Source: Pictodentalium vernedei
Lineage: Eukaryota; Mollusca; Scaphopoda; Dentaliida; Dentaliidae
DNA length: 64,000 nt
NCBI GenBank assembly: GCA_031216915.1
Contig: CM062292.1
Coordinates: 5,705,920 to 5,769,919 of the forward strand
Direction of reading: 5' to 3'
The position numbers were made by a program, and so were the translations under genes. Shown piece by piece: positions 33,638-45,281 of the stretch (the first letter of the stretch is position 1; each line of letters opens with the position of its first letter). The notes under the pieces were generated by a model. It had not been told where the DNA came from and searched no databases. It saw nothing but the letters and a program-made list of their open reading frames with translations.

Positions 33638-34889
33638 TATACTGTCATGTTAGGACCAGTCATCTCCTATTCTGGTATTTTTTTTTCCATTTTCGGCCAG
33701 TTAACACATGTCATGTTTCTAGTTGAGTTGATTTTGCTAACAAATGTTCATCCCATGTGGCTTGCTACATTGTCCGGGGTATAGGAATACAGTTTTAGAT
33801 TTCGGAAAATAGTCTGTTATTTACTGCACAAGACGGTGTTAATTCATGCATAGCATGATACAATATCCCCAACTATTTTGCCTCTGTACAACAGTTGATA
33901 CCTTCGTTCACCCGTGTGTTCATCTATGGTATCCTTGTCTTTCTCTGGCCATAGGCCACATGTGACTAGTCAGTTCCTACTCCATAGCAAATCAACTTGG
34001 AAATCCTTCATCTTGTAGCGCACTCATGTCTCAATGAATCCATACCTGAGTTGATCTAATAAATCTAACGTAAGGTATCAAATTGCCATACCGGATCATA
34101 TTTCGATAAGTTATTCGCTAAAACATTTCGACCACTCATCGACATCAAAGGTCATGTTTTGGCTCCCAGTGGTGGCTATATCTCTATATCCCTGGTAAAG
34201 TAGCATACCATGAGGGATGGGCATTAAGTGTCGGCAACATTAATCCTGACTTGGAACACACCACATCTTAACTGGCCGAAAATGAAGAATACTACTTGTA
34301 GTCAAAAAATATTCCTGTACCTCGAATGACTGCAAACATACACTCACCCCTTCTAGTCCCATTTTGCCAATGTTCTATACTGGCAAGATAACATTGTATA
34401 ATTAACAACGGGAACTAATGCATCCCGAGTTCATTCCAGCACTGCCCTTGCTGGCAGACGTGTCGCTATGGTGTTGAGATTGAACCAGAACTCCTCTAGA
34501 AATTTGATAGTTTTATTTTCTTAGAAAATAAATCTATCGAAAATGCCGGAAGTTGAGAATAGACTGTCACTTTAATTGGATTATCAAATGTCCAAGTATC
34601 CCCACTGCTGCATACTATCGAGTACCCTTGTTCATGTGTTGACAGGAATCTCTCATACCATGTTCATTTGACCATTGCATTCCCGAGAAACATTCAACAC
34701 TAATTTATCTACGGACGGACGATCATACTGACAGTCAGACACACAGACGCACACATCGACGGAAATTCTGATCCCATTATCCATTAATCTTCCCCCCAAC
34801 TTGTTCCAAGGGCTTCACTCCATCATTCACATCAATTACAGCACATGTATGGTGTTAGGTTTGGAGCTTCAGTTGTGCGATCGGCGAAA
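33638..34889. other. Non-coding 3' part of the unclassified transposon
   Basis: No frame of note over 1.25 kb. A weak inverted pair ATTTTCGGCCAGTT (33691) and AACTGGCCGAAAAT (34271) is present. Probably 3' untranslated sequence and subterminal DNA. Confidence 0.5.
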
Positions 34890-35067
34890 ATAGCTTTTTT
34901 TCGATCCGCTTGGCGGCCATTTTGGATTTCGCTGCTAGTGGTGGCTAGAGGATGGTGCCAACTTGTAGCCGATCGATTTTGAAATCTCTGATGCCTACCC
35001 TTACATCATGCCAAATTTCAGGAAGGTATCACCAAGTGCACAATTCTAGCGAATTCCTCCCCCGCTA
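34890..35067 (-). repeat. Right terminal inverted repeat of the unclassified transposon
   Basis: Reverse complement matches 28509-28690. Ends CGAATTCCTCCCCCGCTA. Confidence 0.85.
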
Positions 35068-35715
35068 TGTTGATTGTAAGATAAATAACAAATATTTACT
35101 CGTCGCTTAACACGTACATGTATTGCGGACGATGGTAGGTATATCTTTTTTTCCAAACTCAACGTTTTCATTTCACGCTTTCAGATCATAGTATACCTCG
35201 TTGGAAGTAGCTCACTGCACCAGTTACAACGAGCGGTAAGACGCCGTGCTTTGGAAGCAAAAAAGGAAGAGAAAAATGTGACCGGCTATTTTTGTATGTG
35301 AATGATAAAATATTTAGCCAACTGAGTCTGTCAACTTGTAGGGGTGCTGGATTTGTTTCGGTTCTTACAATTGGTTTGCATAGGTTTGCTTTGCAATAAT
35401 ATATTGGACAGTTCCTTATAGTACCCTCCAATAAACTGTTACACGACAATCACATAGGAACAAAAAAACTTCCCGGTAAGAGAATATGAGACACATCGAT
35501 TGAATATTTTTATTGGGACAGCATCTGTGGCATCGTGAAGATTATCCACTGAGCTGGGGGAATGGTTGGAAATCTAATTTGCCCTGATTGTGATAACCGA
35601 AGTCCAGACTGATAAAATATTCCAATACTGAATGCATGCCTTGCTGATATAGCTGGAATATTAGTAAACTGGGATTTTAGTTTAAAAATTTATTTGCGGA
35701 TATATATATATTTTT
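35068..35715. other. No recognisable feature
   Basis: No gene or repeat recognised. An 87-codon minus-strand frame (35186-35449) has no motif. Confidence 0.4.
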
Positions 35716-35765
35716 TGTTAGTGGGTTTAACGGCACTTTCGACAGCCCAACCAGGATCAGCTCGT
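35716..35765 (-). repeat. SINE tail fragment
   Basis: GGTTTAACGGCACTTTCGAC matches the tail-proximal part of the SINEs at 3436 and 3898. The rest of the element is absent or unrecognisable. Confidence 0.5.
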
Positions 35766-35905
35766 ATGGGATGGATAAATAAAATACACAGGTAGTATCG
35801 TGACGTAGCTGTACTCCATGTTGGTCATGTTGGACTCTAAATAGCCAGAAGCCGGTACCACAGACCTTCGATTTGTATGACCTACTGCGTGTGTAACCAG
35901 GGATT

Positions 35906-35930
35906 GGGGGGGGGGGGGGGGGGGGGGGGG
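35906..35930. repeat. 25-G homopolymer
   Basis: An uninterrupted G run ends three bases before the TA-flanked element at 35933. Length in the assembly may be unreliable. Confidence 0.9.
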
Positions 35931-35932
35931 AA

Positions 35933-36389
35933 TACACACTAAAAACTAAAGTGTTAAAACTGACACTTTCAAGGTGTTAAACCCATTCTAACTCTTAGGG
36001 TTTGATTTTAACACTCAAAGTTCAATGCTTTAAGCACTTAAACATTACAATCATCAGACATCTGAAACTTGAATGGATGGCACTTCCCATGTGTCTAGCA
36101 CTGGTGGTTCTTCCAGAATCGTCCATATTTGATTTGCGCTTGGTGGGTACATAATTAAAAGGACACAACGCAGATGACGCGGATCAGGCTCGAGAGTTCG
36201 AGCCTGATCCGCGTCATCTGGGTAGTTTCCTTTTAAGTGTCGCGACATTACACTTGTCAAGTGGTATTATTGTAACACCTGTCGAGTTCTGGGATATCTA
36301 CACTTGAACAAAGTGCTAGTTCAGCACTTAGTAAGTGTTAAATACAGCACTTCAAGTGTAGTTTTTAGCACTTTAGTTTTTAGCGTGTA
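35933..36389. mobile_element. TA-flanked inverted-repeat element with hairpin core, copy 2
   Basis: Begins TACACACTAAAAACTAAAGT and ends AGTTTTTAGCGTGTA. Inverted relative to the copy at 7202-7658 and the same length within a base or two. Carries the same GATGACGCGGATCAGGCTCG hairpin. The high similarity implies recent mobility. Confidence 0.9.
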
Positions 36390-37204
36390 GCCGTCCCCTT
36401 CCCGTTGGGAAGCTCTGGCACATTCCTGTTGGAGAAGAAGCTGCCTTCTTTAATGTGAGCTTCTCGGGGGTATCCCTACCCCCTCCCCTACTCCCACCTC
36501 CGGCACAAACCCCTTAACGGAAAACCTGGTGTCACCACCGTGCGTGACATTAGTCCAAGTATGAGATCTTATCTGGAAAAAAGCACATGTTTACGTACAA
36601 GGGCGAATAGGTATCTTTGACTCAAGTATACCGTCCAGATGAAAATGACCTGACTGGAAATTTATTGCTGAAGGTCACACTCCATTTTTGCGACGACATT
36701 GGGTGGCAGCACTTTTCAGTACAACCCAAATACTGTGGCATTAAGCTCTTAGTCGGTCAAGCCGACGCTAGGATACAGCGGCTCGATAGTCAAGAAATTA
36801 ATAGTCCCTGCCGGCTCGGCCAGCTAAGCAGTCCAAAATGGAGCCATTAAAGCAGGGACAGTGCCCCCCCCCCCCACCCCCCCACCCCCCCCCCCCAAAA
36901 AAAAAAAAAAAAATATAATTCGTTAAATTTACAATAGTTGGAAATTCGAAGCCCTAAAATGGATAAAGTTCGAAATTTCAGACAGGGCGCTACTGAAATA
37001 TTTCCAAACATGTCCGGAATTTGGCCAAAATATTGAGTTTTTAGACTGAAAGGTATTGAAAGACAGTTGGGTAATTTACAGTCAAAAGTGGTGTACAAAT
37101 GGAATTCGGCATCGTTACTCTTTTTCGGTCGCCTGCCGAGTTGACAAATTTAGCAGTTGAAAAAAATATATATTTTTTCAAAAATTCCACAAAGTCAACG
37201 TCCA
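36390..37204. other. No gene; poly-C/poly-A tract
   Basis: A C-rich run at 36866-36896 followed by 17 A (36897-36913) is the only notable feature. Short frames show no motif. Confidence 0.45.
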
Positions 37205-37303
37205 ATGAGAGGTTATATGCCATGGTTTTGTTGCAATTTTATTAAAATTAAAAAAAAATGATATAATAAAGTTAGATATCGAGCCTTTTGGTTAAAGTGT
37301 CAA
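37205..37303. mobile_element. Right half of a TTAACCCTTTACCC MITE, decayed
   Basis: CCAATGAGAGGTTAT...ATGGTTTTGTTG and a degraded TTGGTTAAAGTGTCAA end align with the right arm and terminus of the MITE at 6738-6989. Confidence 0.5.
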
Positions 37304-37490
37304 AACCTGTAGTCGGAAATTGTTAACTGCGGTGGTACTGATGGAATATTCTACTTGTTTGAAATGTTGTGGTAGTGGGAATTTTGCCACCTCCTGAGGG
37401 CGTGCAATTGGAAATCAGAAGTGGAACAGCCCTCCCCCAATCCGAGACCCCTTAACAACTTTCCTACAATAATCACATATCGTCCCCTGA

Positions 37491-37549
37491 GTTCCGATGT
37501 GTTCTATGTGCCTACTGGCACATAGAACACATTGGAACTCAGGGGACGA
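37491..37549. repeat. Perfect 59-bp hairpin, GAGTTCC(A/G)ATGTG family
   Basis: CGTCCCCTGAGTTCCGATGT folds against ACATTGGAACTCAGGGGACG with one mismatch and a CTA loop region. Related hairpins: 54514-54603, 56587-56650, 56720-56786, half copy at 5566. Confidence 0.93.
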
Positions 37550-37861
37550 GTAGGTCACGGCTTCCCAGTTTAGAGGTAAGTAACATTTGTACTGACCAAA
37601 GCTTCCTAACTACATTTGGTGATAGTTAATTAACATTCGTTATTTATATAATATTATGCTGCGGCACGTCTGTACTTACAGGTGAATGGGGGGATTAACC
37701 TAATTTATTTTCATACGATATATCTAATACCAGCTATAACAAGATAAGCTTGAAGGTCAAACATTACGATATTTGTTTTTTTAACCCTTTGATCTGGTGT
37801 CCACATTTTTTTTCGGAAAGCAAACGCATGAAGATTTATTTATTATTAGCTCAACTTTGAC
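37550..37861. other. No recognisable feature
   Basis: AT-rich, no repeat or frame of note. Confidence 0.4.
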
Positions 37862-38874
37862 GTAGTCAAATTTGAGGTTATGCCATGGCCCGTCTGTCCG
37901 TCTGTCCCGACTGTCCGTCCGTCAACAATTCAATACGGCTCGGGCTGGAGGCCGTATTTATGACCGATCTTTACGAAACTTCTTGGGTACCTTTGTTATC
38001 ACCGTGGGACGAGAACGAGTGTTTTTTGCGTACGGTCCGAAATTCAAGATGGCCACCGGCAGCCATTTTGTACCGGAAATTAGTGCAATCAGTTTTTTTG
38101 TACAGAACTTCTGTATGAAAGTTCTGATTTGAAAACCTTTTTGTATGAATGTTTAGTAACATGGAATACATCACATATAATACGGGTTTTTTTCTCCTGC
38201 AGGAATTATGCAAATTAGATGAACTTTGATTTATTAGTGCAACTTATACACAGTAAGTGCCCATGTCAATACGGCTCGGGCTAGGAGCTGTATTTATGAC
38301 CGATCTTCACAAAACTGCTTGGGTACTTTTGTTATCACCTTGGACGAGAACGACTGTTTTTGGGGTGCGATCCGAAATTCAAGATGGTTGCCGGTGGCCA
38401 TTTTGTACCAAAATTAGGTACAATCAGATTTTTGTACAGACCTTCTATATGAAGGTTCTGATTTGAATAAATGTTTGAATGAATGTTAGTAACATGGAAT
38501 ACATCACATATAATACGGGTTTTTTTCACGTCCAGAAATTATGCAGATTAGATGAACTTTGATTTATTCAGTGCTGCTTATACACAGTAAGTGCACATTG
38601 TCAATACGGCTCGGGCTAGAGTCTGTATTTATGAACCGATCTTCACGAAACTTCTTGGCTTCCTTTGTTATCACCTTGGGACAGGAACGAGTGTTTTGGG
38701 GTGCGGTCTGAAATTCAAGATGGCTGCCGACGAGCATTTTATACTGAAATTAGGTGCAATGAGTTTTTTTGTACAGACTTCAAGGACTACGTTTGTTATC
38801 ATCATGGATGGTATTGAGTGCTTAGGGCTCGGCCAAAAATTAAAAATGCTTGTTGGCAGTCATATTTACAGGAA
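37862..38874. repeat. About 335-bp tandem repeat, three units, running into the gap
   Basis: CAATACGGCTCGGGCT occurs at 37931, 38267 and 38602. Each unit also has ATTCAAGATGGC and TGTACAGA-CTTC blocks and, in the first two, AACATGGAATACATCACATA. The third unit diverges before the N gap. Open frames in the units are not conserved between them. Confidence 0.9.
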
Positions 38875-38974
38875 NNNNNNNNNNNNNNNNNNNNNNNNNN
38901 NNNNNNNNNNNNNNNNNNNNNNNNNNNNNNNNNNNNNNNNNNNNNNNNNNNNNNNNNNNNNNNNNNNNNNNNNN
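38875..38974. other. Assembly gap of 100 N
   Basis: Exactly 100 N, the usual arbitrary gap size. The tandem array on its left probably caused the break, so the true repeat number is unknown. Confidence 0.99.
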
Positions 38975-39058
38975 TGACAATACTTCTTAATCGGTAAGAT
39001 ACAAAAAAACATTAGGCAAACATAGTTCACACATTTCGTCTCCTTTCTTTTTATACTA

Positions 39059-40627
39059 CTCAAAGTTTGCTAAGCACCAAGTATATCTAACTACCTGTTT
39101 TACGTTTTAGTTGAAATATTGTAATGAAAAGTGTACACATTTGTTATTTAATTGTATCTTTAATGATTTAAGTACAGAAATTAAGATTTTATCTGTGGTT
39201 GACATTATTTTTTAGCTTTTGAATACGATAACCATGAAAAATGGATATTATTGGTAAAAGAGGAATTTTTTCAATATGCCAAAAAGTTGACGGAGCGAAC
39301 TGGTATGGCTTCAATATCGAGTATGAGACCCATTACTGTTAATTACAGCTTGACAGCGCCTTCTCATGCCACCAATTAGGTTCCTGGTGGTCCTTTGTGG
39401 GATGTTGTTCCATTCTTGGACCAGCATGGCACCAAGCTCCTGGACACTTCTTGGCTGGACTGGACGGGCTGAAATTGCAAGCTGCAACTCATTCCAGACA
39501 TGTTCAATTGGGTTCAGGTCAGGGGATCTTGCTGGCCAGTCCATACGCTCAATCCCCTCCCTCTGTCGGTACTCCCCGACAGAATGGACAACATGAGGAC
39601 GGGCATTATCGTCCATCAGAATGAATCTATCACCCACTGCACCTGCATACAATCTGACAGGACACCCAGGATCTCATCAATATACCATTATGCAGTCAAT
39701 GTACCACGCTCAAGGACACAGAGCTCTGTACGTCCATCCCAGCTGATGCCGCCCCAGACCATGATTGACCCTCCACCATAGCAGTCATGCTCAGCAATGT
39801 TGGCTGCATGGAATCGCCTTCCTGGTCTTCTCCATACCCTAGAACGCCTATATGTGTGGGCTAGGCAGTACCTTGACTCATCCGTAAAACGGACAGGTCG
39901 TCAATCTTCTCTGGTCCATCCACCGTGGCCCATGGCCCATTCATATCGTGCCTGGCGGTGGTTCAGGTGCAGCTGAATGCGCATACGTGGTCTTCTCGAT
40001 CGGAGACCACCTTCGTATAACCTTGCCCGGATAGTTTGCATCGAAACATTTACCCCGGATGCATTCTGAAGCTCACTGCAAAGCTGGGTTGCTGTGGCAA
40101 TGCGGTTCCTACGGGCCTGAATGATCAAAAACCGGTCTTCAGCTGCAGATGTTGCCCTGTCTCTGCCACCACCATGCCTTCTTACTGGTGTGGCATACTG
40201 CTGAAATCTTGTCCAGGATCTGGTAATCACCGTATGGTGCACACCAAGGGCTTCACCAACCTGACGATGGGTAGCCCCTTGCTCCACCATCCCTACAGCC
40301 CGCCACATTTCTGCTTCAGACAAATGTCTTCTTACATTTGCATTTGCCATATTCAATCATTAAATCACAAGGGTTTGTGTTGAAATGAAGACTGAATACC
40401 CTACACATGTCATGTACATGTTGACAGTACACGAAAACATCATGAAAATCAAGGAGTACATGCTTTCCATGACTGTCACGAAACGTCTACCTGTCAAGAG
40501 AGCTAATGTAAACATTGGGGACCATCTCAATACATTCCTCAATCATATCCACCAAAAATATCGCAAATATGTCACAAGCAGATTTCAAAATGGTGTGTCA
40601 AATATTTGGTGCTAAGCAAACTTTGAG
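39059..40627 (-). mobile_element. Tc1/mariner element with intact ends
   Basis: CTCAAAGTTTGCTAAGCACC at the left and GGTGCTAAGCAAACTTTGAG at the right, each flanked by TA (39057-39058 and 40628-40629), define a 1.57-kb element. The transposase inside reads leftward and is broken. Confidence 0.92.
39311..40356 (-). pseudogene. Tc1-type transposase with nonsense and frameshift changes
   Basis: Starts at ATG 40356. Paired helix-turn-helix domains are recognised from EMWRAVGMVEQGATHRQVGE, TRFQQYATPVRRHGGG and the second HTH with SMQTIRARLYEGGLRSRRPR. A TGA at 39898-39900 sits where tryptophan is expected after WTRED. The frame continues through FTDESRY (first Asp) and GGGSIMVWGGIS, then stops near 39694 and shifts. 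The last 113 codons (39652-39311) hold MDDNARPHVV (second Asp), WPARSPDLNPIEHVWNEL (third residue, as E) and the C terminus. Length would match the family's roughly 340-350 residues. At least two lesions, so non-autonomous. Confidence 0.88.
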
Positions 40628-40949
40628 TAGAATATTATTCGGGCATTATTATATTCAAATTTATATATCCATATTCACGCATCCACCATCCACTTTCACA
40701 AAAATAAGAAAGTAAGAATTATTTCAATATTTAGTCAATTTTCCGGCCCCAATGGATTAACACTTTACCAAACACAATTTTTTTTTGGACGGGGGGTGGG
40801 GGATGCACTGAATTTCTAGGCCTATTTTTGTTATCCCAAAACTGCGTTCGCTTGAAGGTTGCACCTATTTTCATATTATTTTGCTTGGCTTGAGAATGAT
40901 CTGCGGAGTTATCATGAGGGAACTCATTAGAATCGCTGAAATTTGTTAT
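40628..40949. other. No gene; decayed MITE end
   Basis: TTAACACTTTACCAAACACA near 40757 resembles the left end of the TTAACCCTTTACCC MITE. Nothing else recognised. Confidence 0.4.
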
Positions 40950-43545
40950 ACATGTATTTTTGTTTACAGTATTTACACTGCGATTTGCATCTGTCGCACT
41001 GAGGGGTAAATCATGCACGGTTGTTTACAGTATTTACACTGCGATTTGCATCTGTCGCATTGTTGGGTAAATCATGCATGGTTGTTTACAGTATTTACAC
41101 TGCGATTTGCATCTGTCTCACAGTTGGGTAAATCATGCACGGTTGTTTACAGTATTTTACTGCGATTTGCATCTGTCGCATTGTTGGGTAAATTATGCAT
41201 GGTTGTTTACAGTATTTACACTGCGATTTGCATCTGTCTCACAGCTGGGTAAATCATGCATGGTTGTTTACAGTATTTACACTGCGATTTGGATCTGAGT
41301 CACTGTGGGGTAAATCATGCACGGTTGTTTACAGTATTTACACTGCGATTTGCATCTGTCTCACTGTTGGGTAAATCATGCACGGTTGTTTACAGTATTT
41401 ACACTGCGATTTGGATCTGAGCCACTGTGGGGTAAATCATGCACGGTTGTTTACAGTATTTACACTGCGATTTGCATCTGTCGCGCTGTTGGGTAAATCA
41501 TGCATGGTTGTTTACAGTACTTACACTGCGATTTGCATATGTCACACTGTTCGGTAAATCAGGCACGGTTGTTTATAGTATTTACACTGCGATTTGCATC
41601 TGTCTCACTGTTGGGTAAATCATGCACGGTTGTTTACAGTATTTACAATGCGATTTGGATCTGAGTTACTGTTGGGTAAATCATGCACGGTTGTTTACAG
41701 TATTTACACTGCGATTTGCATCTGTCGCACTGTTGGGTAAATCATGCATGGTTGTTTACAGTATTTACACTGCGATTTGCATATGTCGCACTGTTCGGTA
41801 AATCATGCACGGTTGTTTACAGTATTTACACGGTGATTTGCATCTGCCGCACTGTTGGGTAAATCATGCACGGTTGTTTACAGTATTTACACTGCGATTT
41901 GCATCTGTCTGACTGTTGGGTAAATCATGCACGGTTGTTTACAGTATTTACACTGCGATTTGGATCTGAGTCACTGTGGGGTAAATCATGCACGGTTGTT
42001 TACAATATTTACACAGCGATTTGCATATGTCGCACTGTTCGGTAAATCATGCACGGTTGTTTACAGTATTTACACTGCGATTTGCATCTGTCACGCTGTT
42101 GGGTAAATCATGCATGGTTGTTTACAGTATTTACACTGCGATTTGCATCTGCCGCACTGTTGGGTAAATCATGCACGGTTGTTTACAGTATTTACACAGT
42201 GATTTGCATCTGTCTCACTGTTGGGTAAATCATGCACGGTTGTTTACAGTATTTACACTGCGATTTGGATCTGAGTCACTGTGGGGTAAATCATGCACGG
42301 TTGTTTACAGTATTTAGACTGTGATTTGCATATGTCGCACTGTTCGGTAAATCATGCACGGTTCTTTACAGTATTTACACTGCGATTTGCATCTGTCTCA
42401 CTGTTGGGTAAATCATGCACGGTTGTTTACAGTATTTACACTGTGATTTGGATCTGAGTCACTGTGGGGTAAATCATGCACGGTTGTTTACAGTATTTAC
42501 ACTGCGATTTGCATCTGTCTCACTGTTGGGTAAATCATGCGCGGTTGTTTACAGTATTTACACTGCAATTTGGATCTGAGTCTCTGTGGGGTAAATCATG
42601 CACGGTTGTTTACAGTATTTACACTGCGATTTGGATCTGTCTCACTGTTGGGTAAATCATGCACGGTTGTTTACAGTATTTACACTGCGATTTGGATCTG
42701 TCTCACTGTTGGGTAAATCATGCACGGTTGTTTACAGTATTTACACTGCGATTTGGATCTGTCTCACTGTTGGGTATATCATGCATGGTTGTTTACAGTA
42801 TTTACACTGCGATTTGGAACTGAGTCACTGTGGCGTAAATCATGCACGGTTGTTTACAGTATTTACACTGCGATTTGCATCTGTCGTGCTGTTGGGTAAA
42901 TCATGCATGGTTGTTTACAGTATTTACACTGCGATTTGCATCTGCCACACTGTTGGGTAAATCATGCACGGTTGTTTACAGTATTTACACTGCGATTTGC
43001 ATCTGTCTCACTGTTGGGTAAATCATGCACGGTTGTTTACAGTATTTACACTGCGATTTGGATCTGAATCACTGTTGGGTAAATCATGCACGGTTGTTTA
43101 CAATATTTACACTGTGATTTGGATCTGAGTCACTGTGGGGTAAATCATGCACGGTTGTTTACAGTATTTACACTGAGATTTGCATCTGTCGCACTGTTGG
43201 GTTAATCATGCGCAGTTGTTTACAGTATTTACACTGCGATTTGGGTCTGTCGCACTGTTGGGTAAATCACGCATGGTTGTTTACAGTATTTACACTGCGA
43301 TTTGCATCTGTTGCACAGTTGGGTAAATCATGCACAGTTGTTTACAGTATTTACACTGCGATTTGAATCAGTCGCACTGTTGGGTAAATCATACACGGTT
43401 GTTTACAGTATTTACACTGTGATTTGCATCTGTCGCACTGTTGAGTACATCATGCATGGTTGTTTACAGTATTTACACTGCGATTTGCATCTGTCGCACT
43501 GTTGGGTAAAGCATGTACGGTTGTTTACAGTATTTACACTTTCAC
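40950..43545. repeat. 61-bp minisatellite, about 42 units
   Basis: The unit contains TAAATCATGCACGGTTGTTT, ACAGTATTTACACTGCGATT and TG(C/G)ATCTG, repeating every 61 bp. Variants GGATCTGAGTCACTGTGGGG and GCATCTGTC(G/T)CACTGTTGGG are interspersed in repeating order, suggesting unequal exchange of blocks. Open frames read through it only because 61 is not a multiple of 3 and stops are rare. Confidence 0.95.
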
Positions 43546-43574
43546 AGACATGTTGCATAGTTACATCGTGAGTT

Positions 43575-45130
43575 AGAATGGGAGCATGCAAACGTGCTAA
43601 TATACAGGCATTGTTGTAATATATTGTTTGCACATCCTTGTTAAACAACATTTGGGCAATGAATCCCACCTTCGATTGCTTCGGTCCGTTTCTTCTACTT
43701 CGACCATCTTCCAACCCGAAGGCTCGCCTTCATATCTACAGTAAGGCTAGACTTCATATCTACAGTAAGGCTAGCCATCATATCTACAGTAAGGCTCGCC
43801 TTCATATCTATAGTAAGGCTCGCCTTCATATCTACAGTAAGGCTAGACGTCATATCTACAGTAAGGCTAGACTTCATATCTACAGTAAGGCTAGACTTCA
43901 TATCTACAGTAAGGCTAGCCTTCATATCTACAGTAAGGCTAGCCTTCATATCTACAGTAAGTCTAGACTTCATATCTACAGTAAGGCTAGCCTTCATATC
44001 TACAGTAAGGCTAGACTTCATATCTACAGTAAGGATAGCCTTCATATCTACAGTAAGGCTAGCCTTCATATCTACAGTAAGTCTAGACTTCATATCTACA
44101 GTAAGGCTAGACGTCATATCTACAGTAAGGCTAGACTTCATATCTACAGTAAGGCTAGACTTCATATCTACAGTAAGGCTAGACTTCATATCTACAGTAA
44201 GGATAGACTTCATATCTACAGTAAGGCTAGACGTCATATCTACAGTAAGGCTCGCCTTCATATCTACAGTAAGGCTAGACTTCATATCTACAGTAAGGCT
44301 CGCCTTCATATCTACAGTAAGGCTAGACTTCATATCTACAGTAAGGCTCGCCTTCATATCTACAGTAAGGCTAGACTTCATATCTACAGTAAGGATAGAC
44401 TTCATATCTACAGTAAGGCTCGAATTCATATCTACAGTACGGCTAGACTTCATATCTACAGTAAGGATAGCCTTCATATCTACAGTAAGGCTAGACTTCA
44501 TATCTACAGTAAGGCTAGACTTCATATCTACAGTAAGGATAGCCTTCATATCTACAGTAAGGCTAGACTTCATATCTACAGTAAGGCTAGACTTCATATC
44601 TACAGTAAGGATAGCCTTCATATCTACAGTAAGGCTAGACTTCATATCTACAGTAAGGCCAGACTTCATATCTACAGTAAGGCTAGACTTCATATCTACG
44701 GTAAGGATAGCCTTCATATCTACAGTAAGGCTAGACTTCATATCTACAGTAAGGCTAGACTTCATATCTACAGTAAGGATAGCCTTCATATCTACAGTAA
44801 GGCTAGACTTCATATCTACAGTAAGGCTAGACTTCATATCTACAGTAAGGCTCGCCTTCATATCTACAGTAAGGCCAGACTTCATATCTACAGTAAGGCT
44901 TGCCTTCATATCTACAGTAAGGCTAGACTTCATATCTACAGTAAGGCTAGCCTTCGGGTTGGAAGATGATTGAAGTAGAAGAAATGGACAGGACTGTGAC
45001 CACACCATGGTCATCAAAACGAGACACTATAGTATGTCACGGCACATTTATCGATATACGATTTTAACTTTTCCTCCCATTGGACTGAAGCATGGGGGCC
45101 TTTAAAATGTATGCCCCTCCACTTTTATCG
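43575..45130. repeat. Dispersed element with a hairpin whose loop holds a minisatellite
   Basis: Left flank (GGGAGCATGCAAACGTGCTAATATACAGGCATTG) and right flank (CCCCTCCACTTTTATCGAGCTTCTGC) match the two halves of another copy at about 49320-49602 and 51889-52015. The hairpin arms are 43686-43724 and 44949-44988 (CCGTTTCTTCTACTTCGACC against its inverse). Confidence 0.8.
43725..44950. repeat. 24-bp minisatellite, about 51 units, inside a hairpin loop
   Basis: The unit is GGCTAGACTTCATATCTACA plus GTAA, with CTAG/CTCG/ATAG and A/C variants. Because 24 is a multiple of 3, both strands stay open for about 440 codons (8-residue repeats ARLHIYSK and SSLTVDMK). This is an arithmetic artefact of the repeat, not evidence of a gene. 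Confidence 0.95.
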
Positions 45131-45281
45131 AGCTTCTGCCGCCTCAGGCTAGCATTTTTGATGAGTTTCTTTCTTTCTCGTATCAGAACCTGTGTGTGAT
45201 AATTTGGGTTCTTCTTTTTTTTTCATTCGTCTGTGATGGCGAGTCACCTGGTGTACATTCTGTACAGTCGAGTGGGTATCT

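Larger units (their letters stand above)
28509..35067 (+). mobile_element. Unclassified TIR DNA transposon encoding a FEN/XPG-like nuclease
   Basis: The left terminus (28509-28690) and right terminus (34890-35067) are inverted repeats. Both begin TAGCGGGGGAGGAATTCG and share AATTGTGCACTTGGTGATAC, TGAAATTTGGCA, GATCGGCTACAAGTTG and AATCCAAAATGGCCGCCA in the same order, at roughly 70% identity. If the outer TA is the target duplication, the TIRs start GCGGGGGAGG. Between them is one long coding unit split by a single-base shift (29032-33637) and 1.25 kb of non-coding sequence. No DDE, RT, HUH or tyrosine-recombinase motif was seen. TIRs enclosing a single large nuclease-like ORF argue for an autonomous DNA transposon of a type I cannot name. 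Confidence 0.8.

Noticed and set aside
40950..43545. Repetitive peptides (MHGCLQYLHCDL...) as a possible repeat protein
   Set aside because: The 61-bp unit shifts frame each copy, the peptides end wherever a variant creates a stop, and there is no consistent start or frame.
43638..45017. Two about 440-codon open frames on opposite strands with 8-residue repeats
   Set aside because: The repeat unit is 24 bp, a multiple of three with no stop in these frames, so both strands stay open automatically. The flanking arms are a non-coding hairpin and the sister copy at 49482-49559 lacks the array.
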